Assembly: GCA_913042105.1 (NCBI GenBank)
Contig: CAJWIK010000002.1
Span: forward strand, 1-40,408
DNA: 40,408 nucleotides
DNA from: an uncultured Gammaproteobacteria bacterium
GTDB taxonomy: Bacteria > Pseudomonadota > Gammaproteobacteria > Magnimaribacterales > Magnimaribacteraceae
Direction: 5' to 3'
A program made the translations under genes and the position numbers. Under the pieces are notes generated by a model that was given only the letters and a program-made list of their open reading frames with translations, did no database searches and was not told the DNA's origin. Positions 20,074-28,998 of the stretch are shown here, piece by piece. Numbering within the stretch: the stretch's first letter is position 1; each line of letters begins with the position of its first letter.

Positions 20074-21234
20074 ATGGATTTTGACTTAACTTCCGATCAA
20101 AAGAATTACAGAGATCTTGCCAAAAATTTCTCTGATAATGAGTTAAAACCCTTTGCAGCTGGATGGGATAAAAATGAGCACTTTCCTATTGAAACTATAA
20201 AAAAAGCAGGAGATCTAGGGTTCCTATCGCTCTACGTAGATTCTAGTTTAGGTGGAATGGGCTTAGGCAGGCTTGATGCTTCAATTGTGTTTGAACAATT
20301 GGCCCAAGGCTGCACCAGCACTACAGCTTTTATGACAATTCATAATATGGCTATCTGGATGGTCAGTAAATTTGCTACAGAAGAATTGAAATCTGAATGG
20401 TTTCCTCAGTTAAGTTCTGGTCAAAAGCTTGCTTCTTATTGTCTTACAGAGCCAGGCTCGGGTTCGGATGCCGCTTCTTTAAGAACCACAGCCATCAAGG
20501 ATGGTGATAGTTATATTCTTAATGGATCTAAGGCATTTATATCCGGTTCTGGTGTTACTAATTGTCTTATATTGATGGCAAGGACTGGAGACTCAGGATC
20601 AAAAGGAATTTCTTGTTTCTTAGTACCCGCCGACTTGCCTGGAATAGAATATGGTAAGAATGAAGCCAAAATGGGATGGAAAAATCAACCTACAAGATTA
20701 GTTTCTTTAACCGATGTGGCAATTCCTAAAAATAATTTAATTGGTGAAGAGGGAAATGGTTTCAAAATAGCTATGGAAGGATTAGATGGAGGAAGAATCA
20801 ATATAGCAACCTGCTCTATCGGAACTGCACAGTCTGCTTTAGAAGAAGCCCAAAAATATATGAATGAAAGAGAACAATTTGGAAAGAAATTATCGGATTT
20901 TCAAGCCATGCAATTCAAAATCGCTGATATGGTAACTGAATTAGTTGCGGCTAGAACGTTAACTCGATTAGCTGCATATAAAATTGATCAAGGTGATAAT
21001 GAGGCAACTACCTATTCTGCTATGGCGAAACGTTTTGCAACTGATGTTGGTTTTAATGTTTGCAATGAAGCACTTCAGATTTTTGGTGGGTACGGGTATA
21101 TTCAAGATTATCCTTTAGAAAGGAACGTAAGAGATGTCAGAGTTCACCAAATACTAGAGGGTACAAATGAAATTATGAAAATGATAATAGGACGCAGGAT
21201 GGTGATGGAAGACGCGGCCTCAATAATTCAATAA
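20074..21234 (+). CDS. Acyl-CoA dehydrogenase (isobutyryl-CoA dehydrogenase-like)
   Basis: YCLTEPGSGSDAASLRTTA, FGGYGYIQDYPLERNVRDVRVHQILEGTNEIMKMIIGR, and valine-catabolic operon context. Confidence 0.94.
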   Translation: MDFDLTSDQKNYRDLAKNFSDNELKPFAAGWDKNEHFPIETIKKAGDLGFLSLYVDSSLGGMGLGRLDASIVFEQLAQGCTSTTAFMTIHNMAIWMVSKFATEELKSEWFPQLSSGQKLASYCLTEPGSGSDAASLRTTAIKDGDSYILNGSKAFISGSGVTNCLILMARTGDSGSKGISCFLVPADLPGIEYGKNEAKMGWKNQPTRLVSLTDVAIPKNNLIGEEGNGFKIAMEGLDGGRINIATCSIGTAQSALEEAQKYMNEREQFGKKLSDFQAMQFKIADMVTELVAARTLTRLAAYKIDQGDNEATTYSAMAKRFATDVGFNVCNEALQIFGGYGYIQDYPLERNVRDVRVHQILEGTNEIMKMIIGRRMVMEDAASIIQ

Positions 21235-21239
21235 ATATA

Positions 21240-22010
21240 ATGACAGATAAATTAATACTAGAAAAAATAGAACATACGGCAAAAATTATAATCAATAATC
21301 CTTCTGCCAACACCTGGGATCTTGAAAGTCTTTCCGAGTTGGAGAAAATGATTGCTGCACTGAACAAAGATGATGATATCTTTTCTCTAGTGATTACCGG
21401 ACAAGGTGAAAAATTTTTTTCGGCAGGCGCTGATCTTAAAGTTTTCCATGAAGGTGGGAAAGAAGCAGCAAAAGAAATGAGTAATGCTTTTTCAAATGCT
21501 TTTGGTGCGCTTAGTAAATTTAGAGGTGTATCTATAGCTGCAATAAATGGATTTGCAATGGGAGGAGGACTTGAGTGTGCGTTAGCCTGCGATATAAGAG
21601 TTGCAGAAGAAAAAGCAGTGCTGGCTCTACCGGAACCTAAAGTCGGTTTATTACCATGCGGAGGAGGCACACAGGTTCTGCCTAGGTTAGTTGGAGAAGG
21701 TTGGGCAAAAAGGATTATTTTAACTGGGGAGCAAATTAGACCTGATCAAGCTCTAAAAATTGGTTTAATCGAAGAAAAAGTGGATGATGGAAAAGCCTTA
21801 GAGACGGCCCTGTCAATGGCTGCTTCCGTTGCAAATCAAAGTCCTAGTAGTATTGCTCAATGCAAAGAGTTGATTCATAAAGCTCGTCTCTCGCAAGAGC
21901 CTTATAAAGAAGAACTGGAACCTTTCGTAAATTTATTTGATACAAAAGATCAAAAGGAAGGGGTTGAAGCCTTCTTGGATAAAAGAAAACCTAATTGGCA
22001 AAATGCCTAA
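21240..22010 (+). CDS. Enoyl-CoA hydratase
   Basis: Crotonase fold: GEKFFSAGADLKVF, AAINGFAMGGGLECALACDIRVA, LPEPKVGLLPCGGGTQVLPRLVG. Confidence 0.93.
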   Translation: MTDKLILEKIEHTAKIIINNPSANTWDLESLSELEKMIAALNKDDDIFSLVITGQGEKFFSAGADLKVFHEGGKEAAKEMSNAFSNAFGALSKFRGVSIAAINGFAMGGGLECALACDIRVAEEKAVLALPEPKVGLLPCGGGTQVLPRLVGEGWAKRIILTGEQIRPDQALKIGLIEEKVDDGKALETALSMAASVANQSPSSIAQCKELIHKARLSQEPYKEELEPFVNLFDTKDQKEGVEAFLDKRKPNWQNA

Positions 22011-23115
22011 TGACGAATTATTAGTCGAGATATTAGAGTGTCAGAGTGATACTAAAGTTGTTCATATAACACTCAATTCTCCCGAAACATTAAATTCATT
22101 AACTATAAACATGGTTAATGAAATCTCTAATCTATTGGATGATTGGGAAGTCGATCCACAAATTAAAATGGTCTTTATAAGTGGTTCAGGTAAAAAAGCA
22201 TTTTGTGCTGGCGGTGATATAAGGGCACTTTATGAATCAATGTGTTCGCCAGAAGGTCCTGTTTTTGCCGAAACATTTTTTGAATCAGAATATAGATTGG
22301 ACTATAAACTCCACAAGTTTTCAAAACCTATAATATCCGTTTTAGACGGCATTGTAATGGGAGGTGGAGCTGGTTTGATGTTTAGCAGTTCTTATAAGAT
22401 TGCCACTGAAAGAACAAAGTTTGCTATGCCAGAAATTGGTGTTGGTTTATTTCCTGACGTCGGTTTTACATCCTTAATAAAGGATCTGCCCCAAGGTCTT
22501 GGTCTTTTTATTATGTTAACAGCAACTCAACTTAATGCTGCTGATATGGGTTTTTGCAATTTAACAGATGGTCTCTTGAGTTCAGAAAATATAGATCAAT
22601 TCTTTTTAGATATTCTTAATATAACTTGGCAAGATGAAGCCGATGAGAACTTAAATCTTTTAGGCTCCTTGATTAATAGTAATTTCTATAAAGAAAACAC
22701 TAAAAGCTTTGCTTCCAGTAAGGTTAAAGAGGAATTAGAGATGATTCAATCTATGACTAATGAGAACGACCTTGTTAAGGTTGTTGAAAATATAATGAAT
22801 AATTCAATCGAAGATGAGTGGTATAAAAGAGGCAAAGAATCTTTAAAGAGAGGAAGTCCAACTTCTGCACATTTAATTTGGCTTCAGTGCTTAAATTCTC
22901 TTAATTTTAGCTTGAAAGAAGTATTTCAGTTCGAGCTGAACTTGGCTATACAAGTTACTAGAATGGGAGATTTTAAAGAAGGCATAAGGGCCTTGTTGAT
23001 TGATAAAGATAATAAGCCAAAATGGAAATATGATGCCATAACAGATGTTCCACCTGAGTGGATAAAAATGCATACAGACCCAGCTTGGCAAAAAAATCCG
23101 TTGGAGGATCTTTAG
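22003..23115 (+). CDS. 3-hydroxyisobutyryl-CoA hydrolase
   Basis: HIBCH motifs KAFCAGGDIRALYES, GIVMGGGAGLMFSSSYKIATERTKFAMPEIGVGLFPDVG. Start taken as the ATG at 22003 (MPNDELL...). Confidence 0.92.
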   Translation: MPNDELLVEILECQSDTKVVHITLNSPETLNSLTINMVNEISNLLDDWEVDPQIKMVFISGSGKKAFCAGGDIRALYESMCSPEGPVFAETFFESEYRLDYKLHKFSKPIISVLDGIVMGGGAGLMFSSSYKIATERTKFAMPEIGVGLFPDVGFTSLIKDLPQGLGLFIMLTATQLNAADMGFCNLTDGLLSSENIDQFFLDILNITWQDEADENLNLLGSLINSNFYKENTKSFASSKVKEELEMIQSMTNENDLVKVVENIMNNSIEDEWYKRGKESLKRGSPTSAHLIWLQCLNSLNFSLKEVFQFELNLAIQVTRMGDFKEGIRALLIDKDNKPKWKYDAITDVPPEWIKMHTDPAWQKNPLEDL

Positions 23116-23116
23116 G

Positions 23117-23998
23117 ATGAAAAGAGTTGGATTTATAGGTTTAGGAAATATGGGCTTACCTATGGCCAGTAATCTCTTAAAAGCTGGAATTGAAATAAAC
23201 GCATTTGATTTATCTACTGATGCTCTGCGAAAGGCAGAAGACTTAGGAATGATAACGAAAACTTCAGCCATAGAAGTCTTAGAGGATATCGATGCACTGA
23301 TTACTATGCTGCCTAACAACATAGCAGTTGAAAATATATTCTTAAAAGAGAATTTACTCGGAGAAATTAACAAAAACGTAATTATTATAGAGTCTTCTAC
23401 TATTAGTCCTCAGGTTTCAAAAAATGTATCAAAAAAAGCAGCTGATATGGATATTGCTATGCTGGATGCTCCAGTATCTGGGGGCGTCAAAGGTGCTGAA
23501 TTGGGCACCCTGACCTTCATTGTAGGAGGAAATGATGATCACCTTAAGAAAGCAACTCCTCTTTTTGAAATTATGGGCGATAAGACCTTTTATGCAGGTC
23601 GTTCAGGATCAGGTCAAATCGCTAAACTTTGCAATAATATGCTTCTAGCAATTCATATGTGCGGAACAGCTGAAACGATTGCTATGGGAGTTAATAGCGG
23701 GCTAGACCCTACAATTCTGTCCGAGATAATGAAAAATAGCTCAGGTGGAAACTGGTCTCTAGAAAAATACAATCCTTTCCCTGGAGTTATGAAAGAAGTC
23801 CCAGCAAGTAATGACTATTCAGGAGGATTTCTGAACTCCTTGATGCTGAAAGATCTAAATCTTGCTGAAGAATTAGCAACTCAATCTGAGTCTAATACTC
23901 CTTTAGGAAAACTAGCTAAAGAGATATACGAAGAACTAAATAATCAAGGGTTTGAAAATCTTGATTTCTCTAGTGTTCAAAAAAACTATCTAGATTAA
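23117..23998 (+). CDS. mmsB: 3-hydroxyisobutyrate dehydrogenase
   Basis: VGFIGLGNMGLPMASNLLKAG Rossmann fold, DAPVSGGVKGAELGTLTFIVGG, GSGQIAKLCNNMLL. Confidence 0.95.
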   Translation: MKRVGFIGLGNMGLPMASNLLKAGIEINAFDLSTDALRKAEDLGMITKTSAIEVLEDIDALITMLPNNIAVENIFLKENLLGEINKNVIIIESSTISPQVSKNVSKKAADMDIAMLDAPVSGGVKGAELGTLTFIVGGNDDHLKKATPLFEIMGDKTFYAGRSGSGQIAKLCNNMLLAIHMCGTAETIAMGVNSGLDPTILSEIMKNSSGGNWSLEKYNPFPGVMKEVPASNDYSGGFLNSLMLKDLNLAEELATQSESNTPLGKLAKEIYEELNNQGFENLDFSSVQKNYLD

Positions 23999-24040
23999 GA
24001 GCTATTTTCTTTAGCTTAAACTCTAGCTAAATTGACTTTT

Positions 24041-24076
24041 CGGGTAAATACCCTAATATTAGGGTAAACACCCTAG
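24041..24076. promoter_or_regulatory. Palindromic/direct-repeat operator array overlapping the tetR promoter region
   Basis: CGGGTAAATACCCTAATATTAGGGTAAACACCCTAG. Contains the perfect 18-bp palindrome TACCCTAATATTAGGGTA (24049-24066) and repeated GGGTAAA-N-ACCCTA. TTGACT (24032) - N16 - TAATAT (24054) overlaps it. Confidence 0.65.
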
Positions 24077-24736
24077 ATGAAGAATTTATCCGCTAGAACT
24101 AATGCCCTGTTTTCAGGCACCACGAGAGACAAATTACTCAAAGGCAGTCTTGAGCTTTTTAACCGAAAAGATTTTGTCGGTGTAACCACCTCAGTTCTAG
24201 CCTCTACTGCAAAAGTTCACGAGGGTACGCTTTGGTATCACTTTAAATCAAAAAAGAGTTTAGTTGAGTCTCATATTGAACTTTTTAAAACTAATATTGG
24301 CCTTGAACTAGAAAAAGTAAACAAAACTGATTTAGAGATCTTAATCAAGCAACTATTCTCTCAATACTATTTCAATTGGGATTTCAGATACTTATTCAGA
24401 GACAATCTTGGTAATCACTTCTCTACTGATAAATCTATGAGCAATAAGTTAAATCAGTTAACTCAGCTTAGATTCAATAAGATCAAGGAAGAAGCTCTTA
24501 TGGGACGAGATGTAGGAATCTTTGACTTCAAAGACAATGAACTCGAGGAATTGAGCGAAATTATTTTTCTTGTAGCTGATAATTGGTTTGCTCTCTCTTC
24601 AAGAAAATATCCTGGCAAAGATGAAGATTTCTTAACTCAAAGAGGTATGGGGCTTTTGATAAAGGTTTCAGAACCTTATCAAAGTAAAGAATCGAAAAAA
24701 ATATTTAAAAATTTACATGGAGGAATTTTATTATGA
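24077..24736 (+). CDS. TetR/AcrR-family transcriptional regulator
   Basis: N-terminal HTH: TRDKLLKGSLELFNRKDFVGVTTSVLASTAKVHEGTLWYHFKSKKSLVESHIELF. Confidence 0.88.
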   Translation: MKNLSARTNALFSGTTRDKLLKGSLELFNRKDFVGVTTSVLASTAKVHEGTLWYHFKSKKSLVESHIELFKTNIGLELEKVNKTDLEILIKQLFSQYYFNWDFRYLFRDNLGNHFSTDKSMSNKLNQLTQLRFNKIKEEALMGRDVGIFDFKDNELEELSEIIFLVADNWFALSSRKYPGKDEDFLTQRGMGLLIKVSEPYQSKESKKIFKNLHGGILL

Positions 24737-25533
24737 GTCAGTCAATTTATTTCTATTTTAGAAGAACGATAGCCCTATTGGTCCTTACAATAACATTAAT
24801 CCTCTCTGGAGGAATTTCAGCAAATAAAGGGCTGGAAATTGCCAAACTCAGTGATAAAAACAATGATGGATATGGTGATAGCTCTTCTTCCATGACGATG
24901 CAATTGATTAATAGAAAAGGTGATGTCGTTGAAAGAAAGTTGGCATTTAAAAGACTAGAGGTCCCTGAAGACGGTGATAAGTCGATAGCTGTTTTCGAGA
25001 GCCCAAGAGATGTAAAGGGTGTTGCGATATTATCCTATGCTCATAAGGTAAAATCAGATGATCAATGGCTATATTTACCTGCTTTAAAGAGGGTGAAAAG
25101 AATAGCATCTAAAAATAAATCAGGTCCTTTCTTAGGGAGTGAATTTTCTTTTGAAGATTTTTCGTTTCAAGAAGTAGAAAAATATGAATATTCATTCACC
25201 GGGGAAGAGGCATGCAAAGACTCAATGTGCTTCGTTATTGAAAGACGTCCTCTTGATCTCTACTCTGGTTATACAAAGCAATTAGTTTGGATAGATAAGG
25301 AAAACTACCTTGTTCAAAAAATATATCACTATGATCGAAAGTCTTTCCACCTAAAAACACAAACATTCGAAGACTACAGACTATATCAAGATTTTTTTTG
25401 GCAGCCCAAAAAGATAAAAATGATCAATCATCAGAATGGAAAGAGTTCTATATTGTTGTTTGAAGATGTGAGGCTTAATACAGGTTTCACAGATAAAGAC
25501 TTCTCACAAAATAGTTTAAGAAGATCTAGGTAA
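24733..25533 (+). CDS. LolA-like outer membrane lipoprotein-sorting family protein, secreted
   Basis: Signal peptide, then MTMQLINRKGDVVERKLAFKRL, DVKGVAILSYAHK..DDQWLYLPALKRVKRIASKNKSGPFLGSEFSFEDFS, typical of the MMPL-associated LolA-like family. Confidence 0.85.
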   Translation: MSQSIYFYFRRTIALLVLTITLILSGGISANKGLEIAKLSDKNNDGYGDSSSSMTMQLINRKGDVVERKLAFKRLEVPEDGDKSIAVFESPRDVKGVAILSYAHKVKSDDQWLYLPALKRVKRIASKNKSGPFLGSEFSFEDFSFQEVEKYEYSFTGEEACKDSMCFVIERRPLDLYSGYTKQLVWIDKENYLVQKIYHYDRKSFHLKTQTFEDYRLYQDFFWQPKKIKMINHQNGKSSILLFEDVRLNTGFTDKDFSQNSLRRSR

Positions 25534-26700
25534 ATGACCGCCTGGAGAATTCTCACTATTACGACATTCTTTTGCATGTCTTTACCTGGAGAAGTGATTG
25601 GAGAATATTCTCTAGATAATAGATACTTCTTTAACAGCGGGATACAAGATCAAGATAAGAATCATTCTTCATTCACTTTATCGCCTGAGCTTTTTATTGA
25701 AGAAGACAACAGAATATTTCACATCAAGCCTAAATTCAGGAAAGACAGTAAAGATGCAGAGAGAGATCTTTTTGATATTCAGGAATTATATCTTTTGGAG
25801 ATATTAGAAGATAAAGAAATTAAGTATGGAATAAGTAAAGAATATTGGGGTGTTACTGAGACAAGTCATCGAGTAGATATAATCAATCAAACCGATACGT
25901 CGGAGAGTTTCGATGGTGAAGATAAACTTGGTCAGCCAATGATAAAGATTTCTTTTGAAAGAGACTGGGGCCTCCTTGATATTTATACGCTCATTGGTTT
26001 TAGAGAAAGGACTTTCACAGGTGAAAAGGGAAGACTCAGATTTGGCACTGTCATTGATACACAAAACCCAGTATTTACTTCATCGGCTAAAAACAAGAGA
26101 TTAGACCTTGCAGTCAGATGGAGCAACTACTTTAATAATTTTGAGATAGCTGTATCTCATTTCTCAGGAACTGCACGAGAACCAAGATATTTACCGTCAT
26201 CAAGGAAATTCAACCAGCTCTCTCCCCTTTATGAAGTAATTGATCAATCGGGATTAGAAGTACAATATTTTTTAGGTAGTCTAGCTCTCAAGGGTGAAAT
26301 TATTTCTCGTTCCGGGCAGGAAGATAGATTTACTGCGGCAACTTATGGCTTTGAATATACTCAAGTCGGAATTTTAGGTTCGAGATTAGATCTAGGATGG
26401 GTGGTTGAAACCAATCATGATGATAGGTTGATTAGTTCACCATCTGTAATAGGAACGAGACTAACATTTAATGATATATCTGATACTCAGATTTTATCTG
26501 GCCTTATTTTTGATGAGAGATCTGAAGAAGTGGGATTCCTTCTAGAGGCAACAAGACGACTGGGGAATTGCTGCTCTATTTCATTAGAAGGAATGTACTT
26601 TGATGACACTAATGAAGACAACAACGAAACAAAGCTTTTCCAGGCATTTAAAGAAGACGATTTTTTAAGACTTGAATTCACATACTATTTTGGAGAATAA
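25534..26700 (+). CDS. Predicted outer-membrane beta-barrel protein
   Basis: N-terminal signal-like segment, alternating amphipathic strands, aromatic-rich C-terminus (DDFLRLEFTYYFGE), position between LolA-like and MMPL genes. Confidence 0.65.
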   Translation: MTAWRILTITTFFCMSLPGEVIGEYSLDNRYFFNSGIQDQDKNHSSFTLSPELFIEEDNRIFHIKPKFRKDSKDAERDLFDIQELYLLEILEDKEIKYGISKEYWGVTETSHRVDIINQTDTSESFDGEDKLGQPMIKISFERDWGLLDIYTLIGFRERTFTGEKGRLRFGTVIDTQNPVFTSSAKNKRLDLAVRWSNYFNNFEIAVSHFSGTAREPRYLPSSRKFNQLSPLYEVIDQSGLEVQYFLGSLALKGEIISRSGQEDRFTAATYGFEYTQVGILGSRLDLGWVVETNHDDRLISSPSVIGTRLTFNDISDTQILSGLIFDERSEEVGFLLEATRRLGNCCSISLEGMYFDDTNEDNNETKLFQAFKEDDFLRLEFTYYFGE

Positions 26701-26703
26701 AAA

Positions 26704-28998
26704 ATGAGCAAAACAATTATTGCTTCATGGATAATTAAACATCGGATTATTTCTATAATCCTGAGTTTATTATTATTTCTTGGACTAACTCAGGGTGTAA
26801 CTAAACTCACTTTCAACCCTGATATGGAAACTTTTTTTCCAGAGAGTCATCCTGCCACTAGTCTTAATAAGGATATTAATGAGACCTTTTTGCCAACGGA
26901 CAATATGGTAATCGCTATCAATGGTAGAGGTGAATCAATTTTTATAAAAGAAACGCTCAATCTTATTGAAGAATTAACAAAAAGAGCATGGGCAACTCCA
27001 TTTTCAATTAGGGTCGATAGTCTTACTAATTACTCTTATGTGAAATCAGTAGAAGATGATTTGATAGTCGGACCTTTTGTCGAAAATGCACTTTCTCTAA
27101 GTGAAGAGATTATTAAAGAAAAAGAAAAATTAGTAGAGGAGGAAGAAGCAATTTATGGATTCCTTATCTCCGAAGACAAACAGACAACAATTATAAGTAT
27201 TGTCATTGATCCCCCTCAGCCGAATAAAGAAGCGAATCTAATAACTACCGTTGAATTTATTCTTGAATTCCTTGATGAAGCAAAATTAGATTACCCTCAA
27301 CTCGATATTAGGCTAACGGGCAATCCCTACCAAGAATACATAAGTCCAAAAATGGTTCAAGCAGAAGTGCCTATAGTTTTGCCTCTAATGCTTTTACTAA
27401 TCTTCTTATCTGTCTTCTTCCTTTTAAGGAGTCTAGCTGCAGTAATAGCAACTGTTGCGGTTGTTTTTCTCACAATAGGCTCTACATTTGGATCGATTGG
27501 TTTGATGGGAAATGCACTTAATCAAATGGTGATAGTTTTTCCAATACTCATCATTACTCTCGCTCTAGCGGATTGTGTCCATTTATTCAGTATCTATTTT
27601 CAACAGAGAACTCAAGGTAAGACAACAGAAGAATCTATGATGAGAAGCCTTGAATTAAATCTTCAACCTCTCTTTTTAACCACCATAACAACCTGTATAG
27701 GTTTTTTATCTTTTAATATCTTAGAAGTTGCACCACTAAGAGATTTAGGTAATGGAATTTCGGTAGGAGTGTTTTTGGCATTTGTGTTTACGATATTTTT
27801 TGTTGCGCCCATAATCTCACTTTTAAAAGTTAAAATACCGCAATCAACCGAGACCCAAACAAGATTCGCAAAAAAAATAGCTGTATTCAGTCTCTCTAAA
27901 GGGAAGACTTTTATTTGGTTAGTGCCAGTAGTGAGTCTATTTCTTATTTCATTAATACCATTAAATGAATTAGACGATAACCCGACACAAATGTATTCTG
28001 ATAGATACAACTCTTTCAGCCCAGATACCTTATGGCTTGATGAAAAACTAGGCGTCACATTCCCAGTAAGCTTCAGAGCAGATTCTAAAAACGGCAGTGT
28101 ATCAAATCCTAAATTTCTGAGATCTATAGATCAGTTCTCTCTTTGGTTAGAGGAGCAGGATGAAGTAAATCATGTAACTTCTCTGGCAAGAACAATGAAA
28201 ACACTCAATGAAAGTATGCACGGCGATGACGTAAATTGGAAAGTTATACCTGATGATCAAGAACTATCTTCTCAATATCTTTTCTTTTATGAAATGTCTC
28301 TTCCGATGGGTCTAGATATGAATAGTTCGATTAGTCAGGATAGAGGGTCTACAAAGATCGCCGCAACTCTAAAGGACATGTCAGGGAATGAATATCTGGC
28401 ATTCAATGAAAAAGTTAATGCTTACTTAGATGAAAATGGACTAAATTCTATTATTTCAGAACCAGCAGGATTTAGAGTAGTCTTTTCACATATGAATAGG
28501 GTTATTGTTAATTCTTTAATCATAGGTGTCGCAATTGGCCTCTCTATCATTACGCTTATTCTTGGTTTTTTCTTTCGCTCGACTCTTTTTGGTCTTCTTT
28601 CTTCTTTTCCAAATATCTTACCAATTGGAAGTGCTTTTGGAGTCTGGGCAATCCTGAATGGACAAGTAAGCTTTATGGTTGCTGTAGGCATGGGGTCTAC
28701 CTTAGGAATAATTGTAGACTTTACTGTGCATTTACTAAGTAAATATGACTTAGCAAGAAAAGAAATGGGCAAAAGTCCGGAAGAGGCTATCTATTTTTCT
28801 TTTGAAGCGGTCGGCTTCGCTTTAATAATCATGACGGCTGTTTTATCGATGGGCTTCGCAGTATTGCATTTAGTTAATTTCATTCCGCTTCATGATTTTG
28901 CTCAATTTTCTATTATTGCTTTTATAGTTGCTCTACTTATAGACTTCTTTCTCTTTCCAAATCTTCTGGTGAAATTTGATAAAAGAAAGTTTAACTAA
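26704..28998 (+). CDS. MMPL/RND-superfamily transporter
   Basis: 764 aa with two sets of TM segments. ILIITLALADCVHLFSIYFQQRTQGKTTEESMMRSLELNLQPLFLTTITTCIGFLSF and a second SSD-like block near the C-terminus. Confidence 0.9.
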   Translation: MSKTIIASWIIKHRIISIILSLLLFLGLTQGVTKLTFNPDMETFFPESHPATSLNKDINETFLPTDNMVIAINGRGESIFIKETLNLIEELTKRAWATPFSIRVDSLTNYSYVKSVEDDLIVGPFVENALSLSEEIIKEKEKLVEEEEAIYGFLISEDKQTTIISIVIDPPQPNKEANLITTVEFILEFLDEAKLDYPQLDIRLTGNPYQEYISPKMVQAEVPIVLPLMLLLIFLSVFFLLRSLAAVIATVAVVFLTIGSTFGSIGLMGNALNQMVIVFPILIITLALADCVHLFSIYFQQRTQGKTTEESMMRSLELNLQPLFLTTITTCIGFLSFNILEVAPLRDLGNGISVGVFLAFVFTIFFVAPIISLLKVKIPQSTETQTRFAKKIAVFSLSKGKTFIWLVPVVSLFLISLIPLNELDDNPTQMYSDRYNSFSPDTLWLDEKLGVTFPVSFRADSKNGSVSNPKFLRSIDQFSLWLEEQDEVNHVTSLARTMKTLNESMHGDDVNWKVIPDDQELSSQYLFFYEMSLPMGLDMNSSISQDRGSTKIAATLKDMSGNEYLAFNEKVNAYLDENGLNSIISEPAGFRVVFSHMNRVIVNSLIIGVAIGLSIITLILGFFFRSTLFGLLSSFPNILPIGSAFGVWAILNGQVSFMVAVGMGSTLGIIVDFTVHLLSKYDLARKEMGKSPEEAIYFSFEAVGFALIIMTAVLSMGFAVLHLVNFIPLHDFAQFSIIAFIVALLIDFFLFPNLLVKFDKRKFN

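Noticed and set aside
21173-21670. 165-aa minus-strand ORF over the enoyl-CoA hydratase
   Set aside because: Antisense shadow of a clear crotonase-family gene; no domain or start context.
21937-22002. Extended N-terminus of HIBCH overlapping ech by 74 nt (MIQKIKRKGLKPSWIKENLIGK...)
   Set aside because: The extension is just the out-of-frame translation of ech. The ATG at 22003 gives a standard N-terminus.
22891-23373. 160-aa minus-strand ORF over the HIBCH/mmsB junction
   Set aside because: Antisense to two well-supported CDSs; low-complexity composition.
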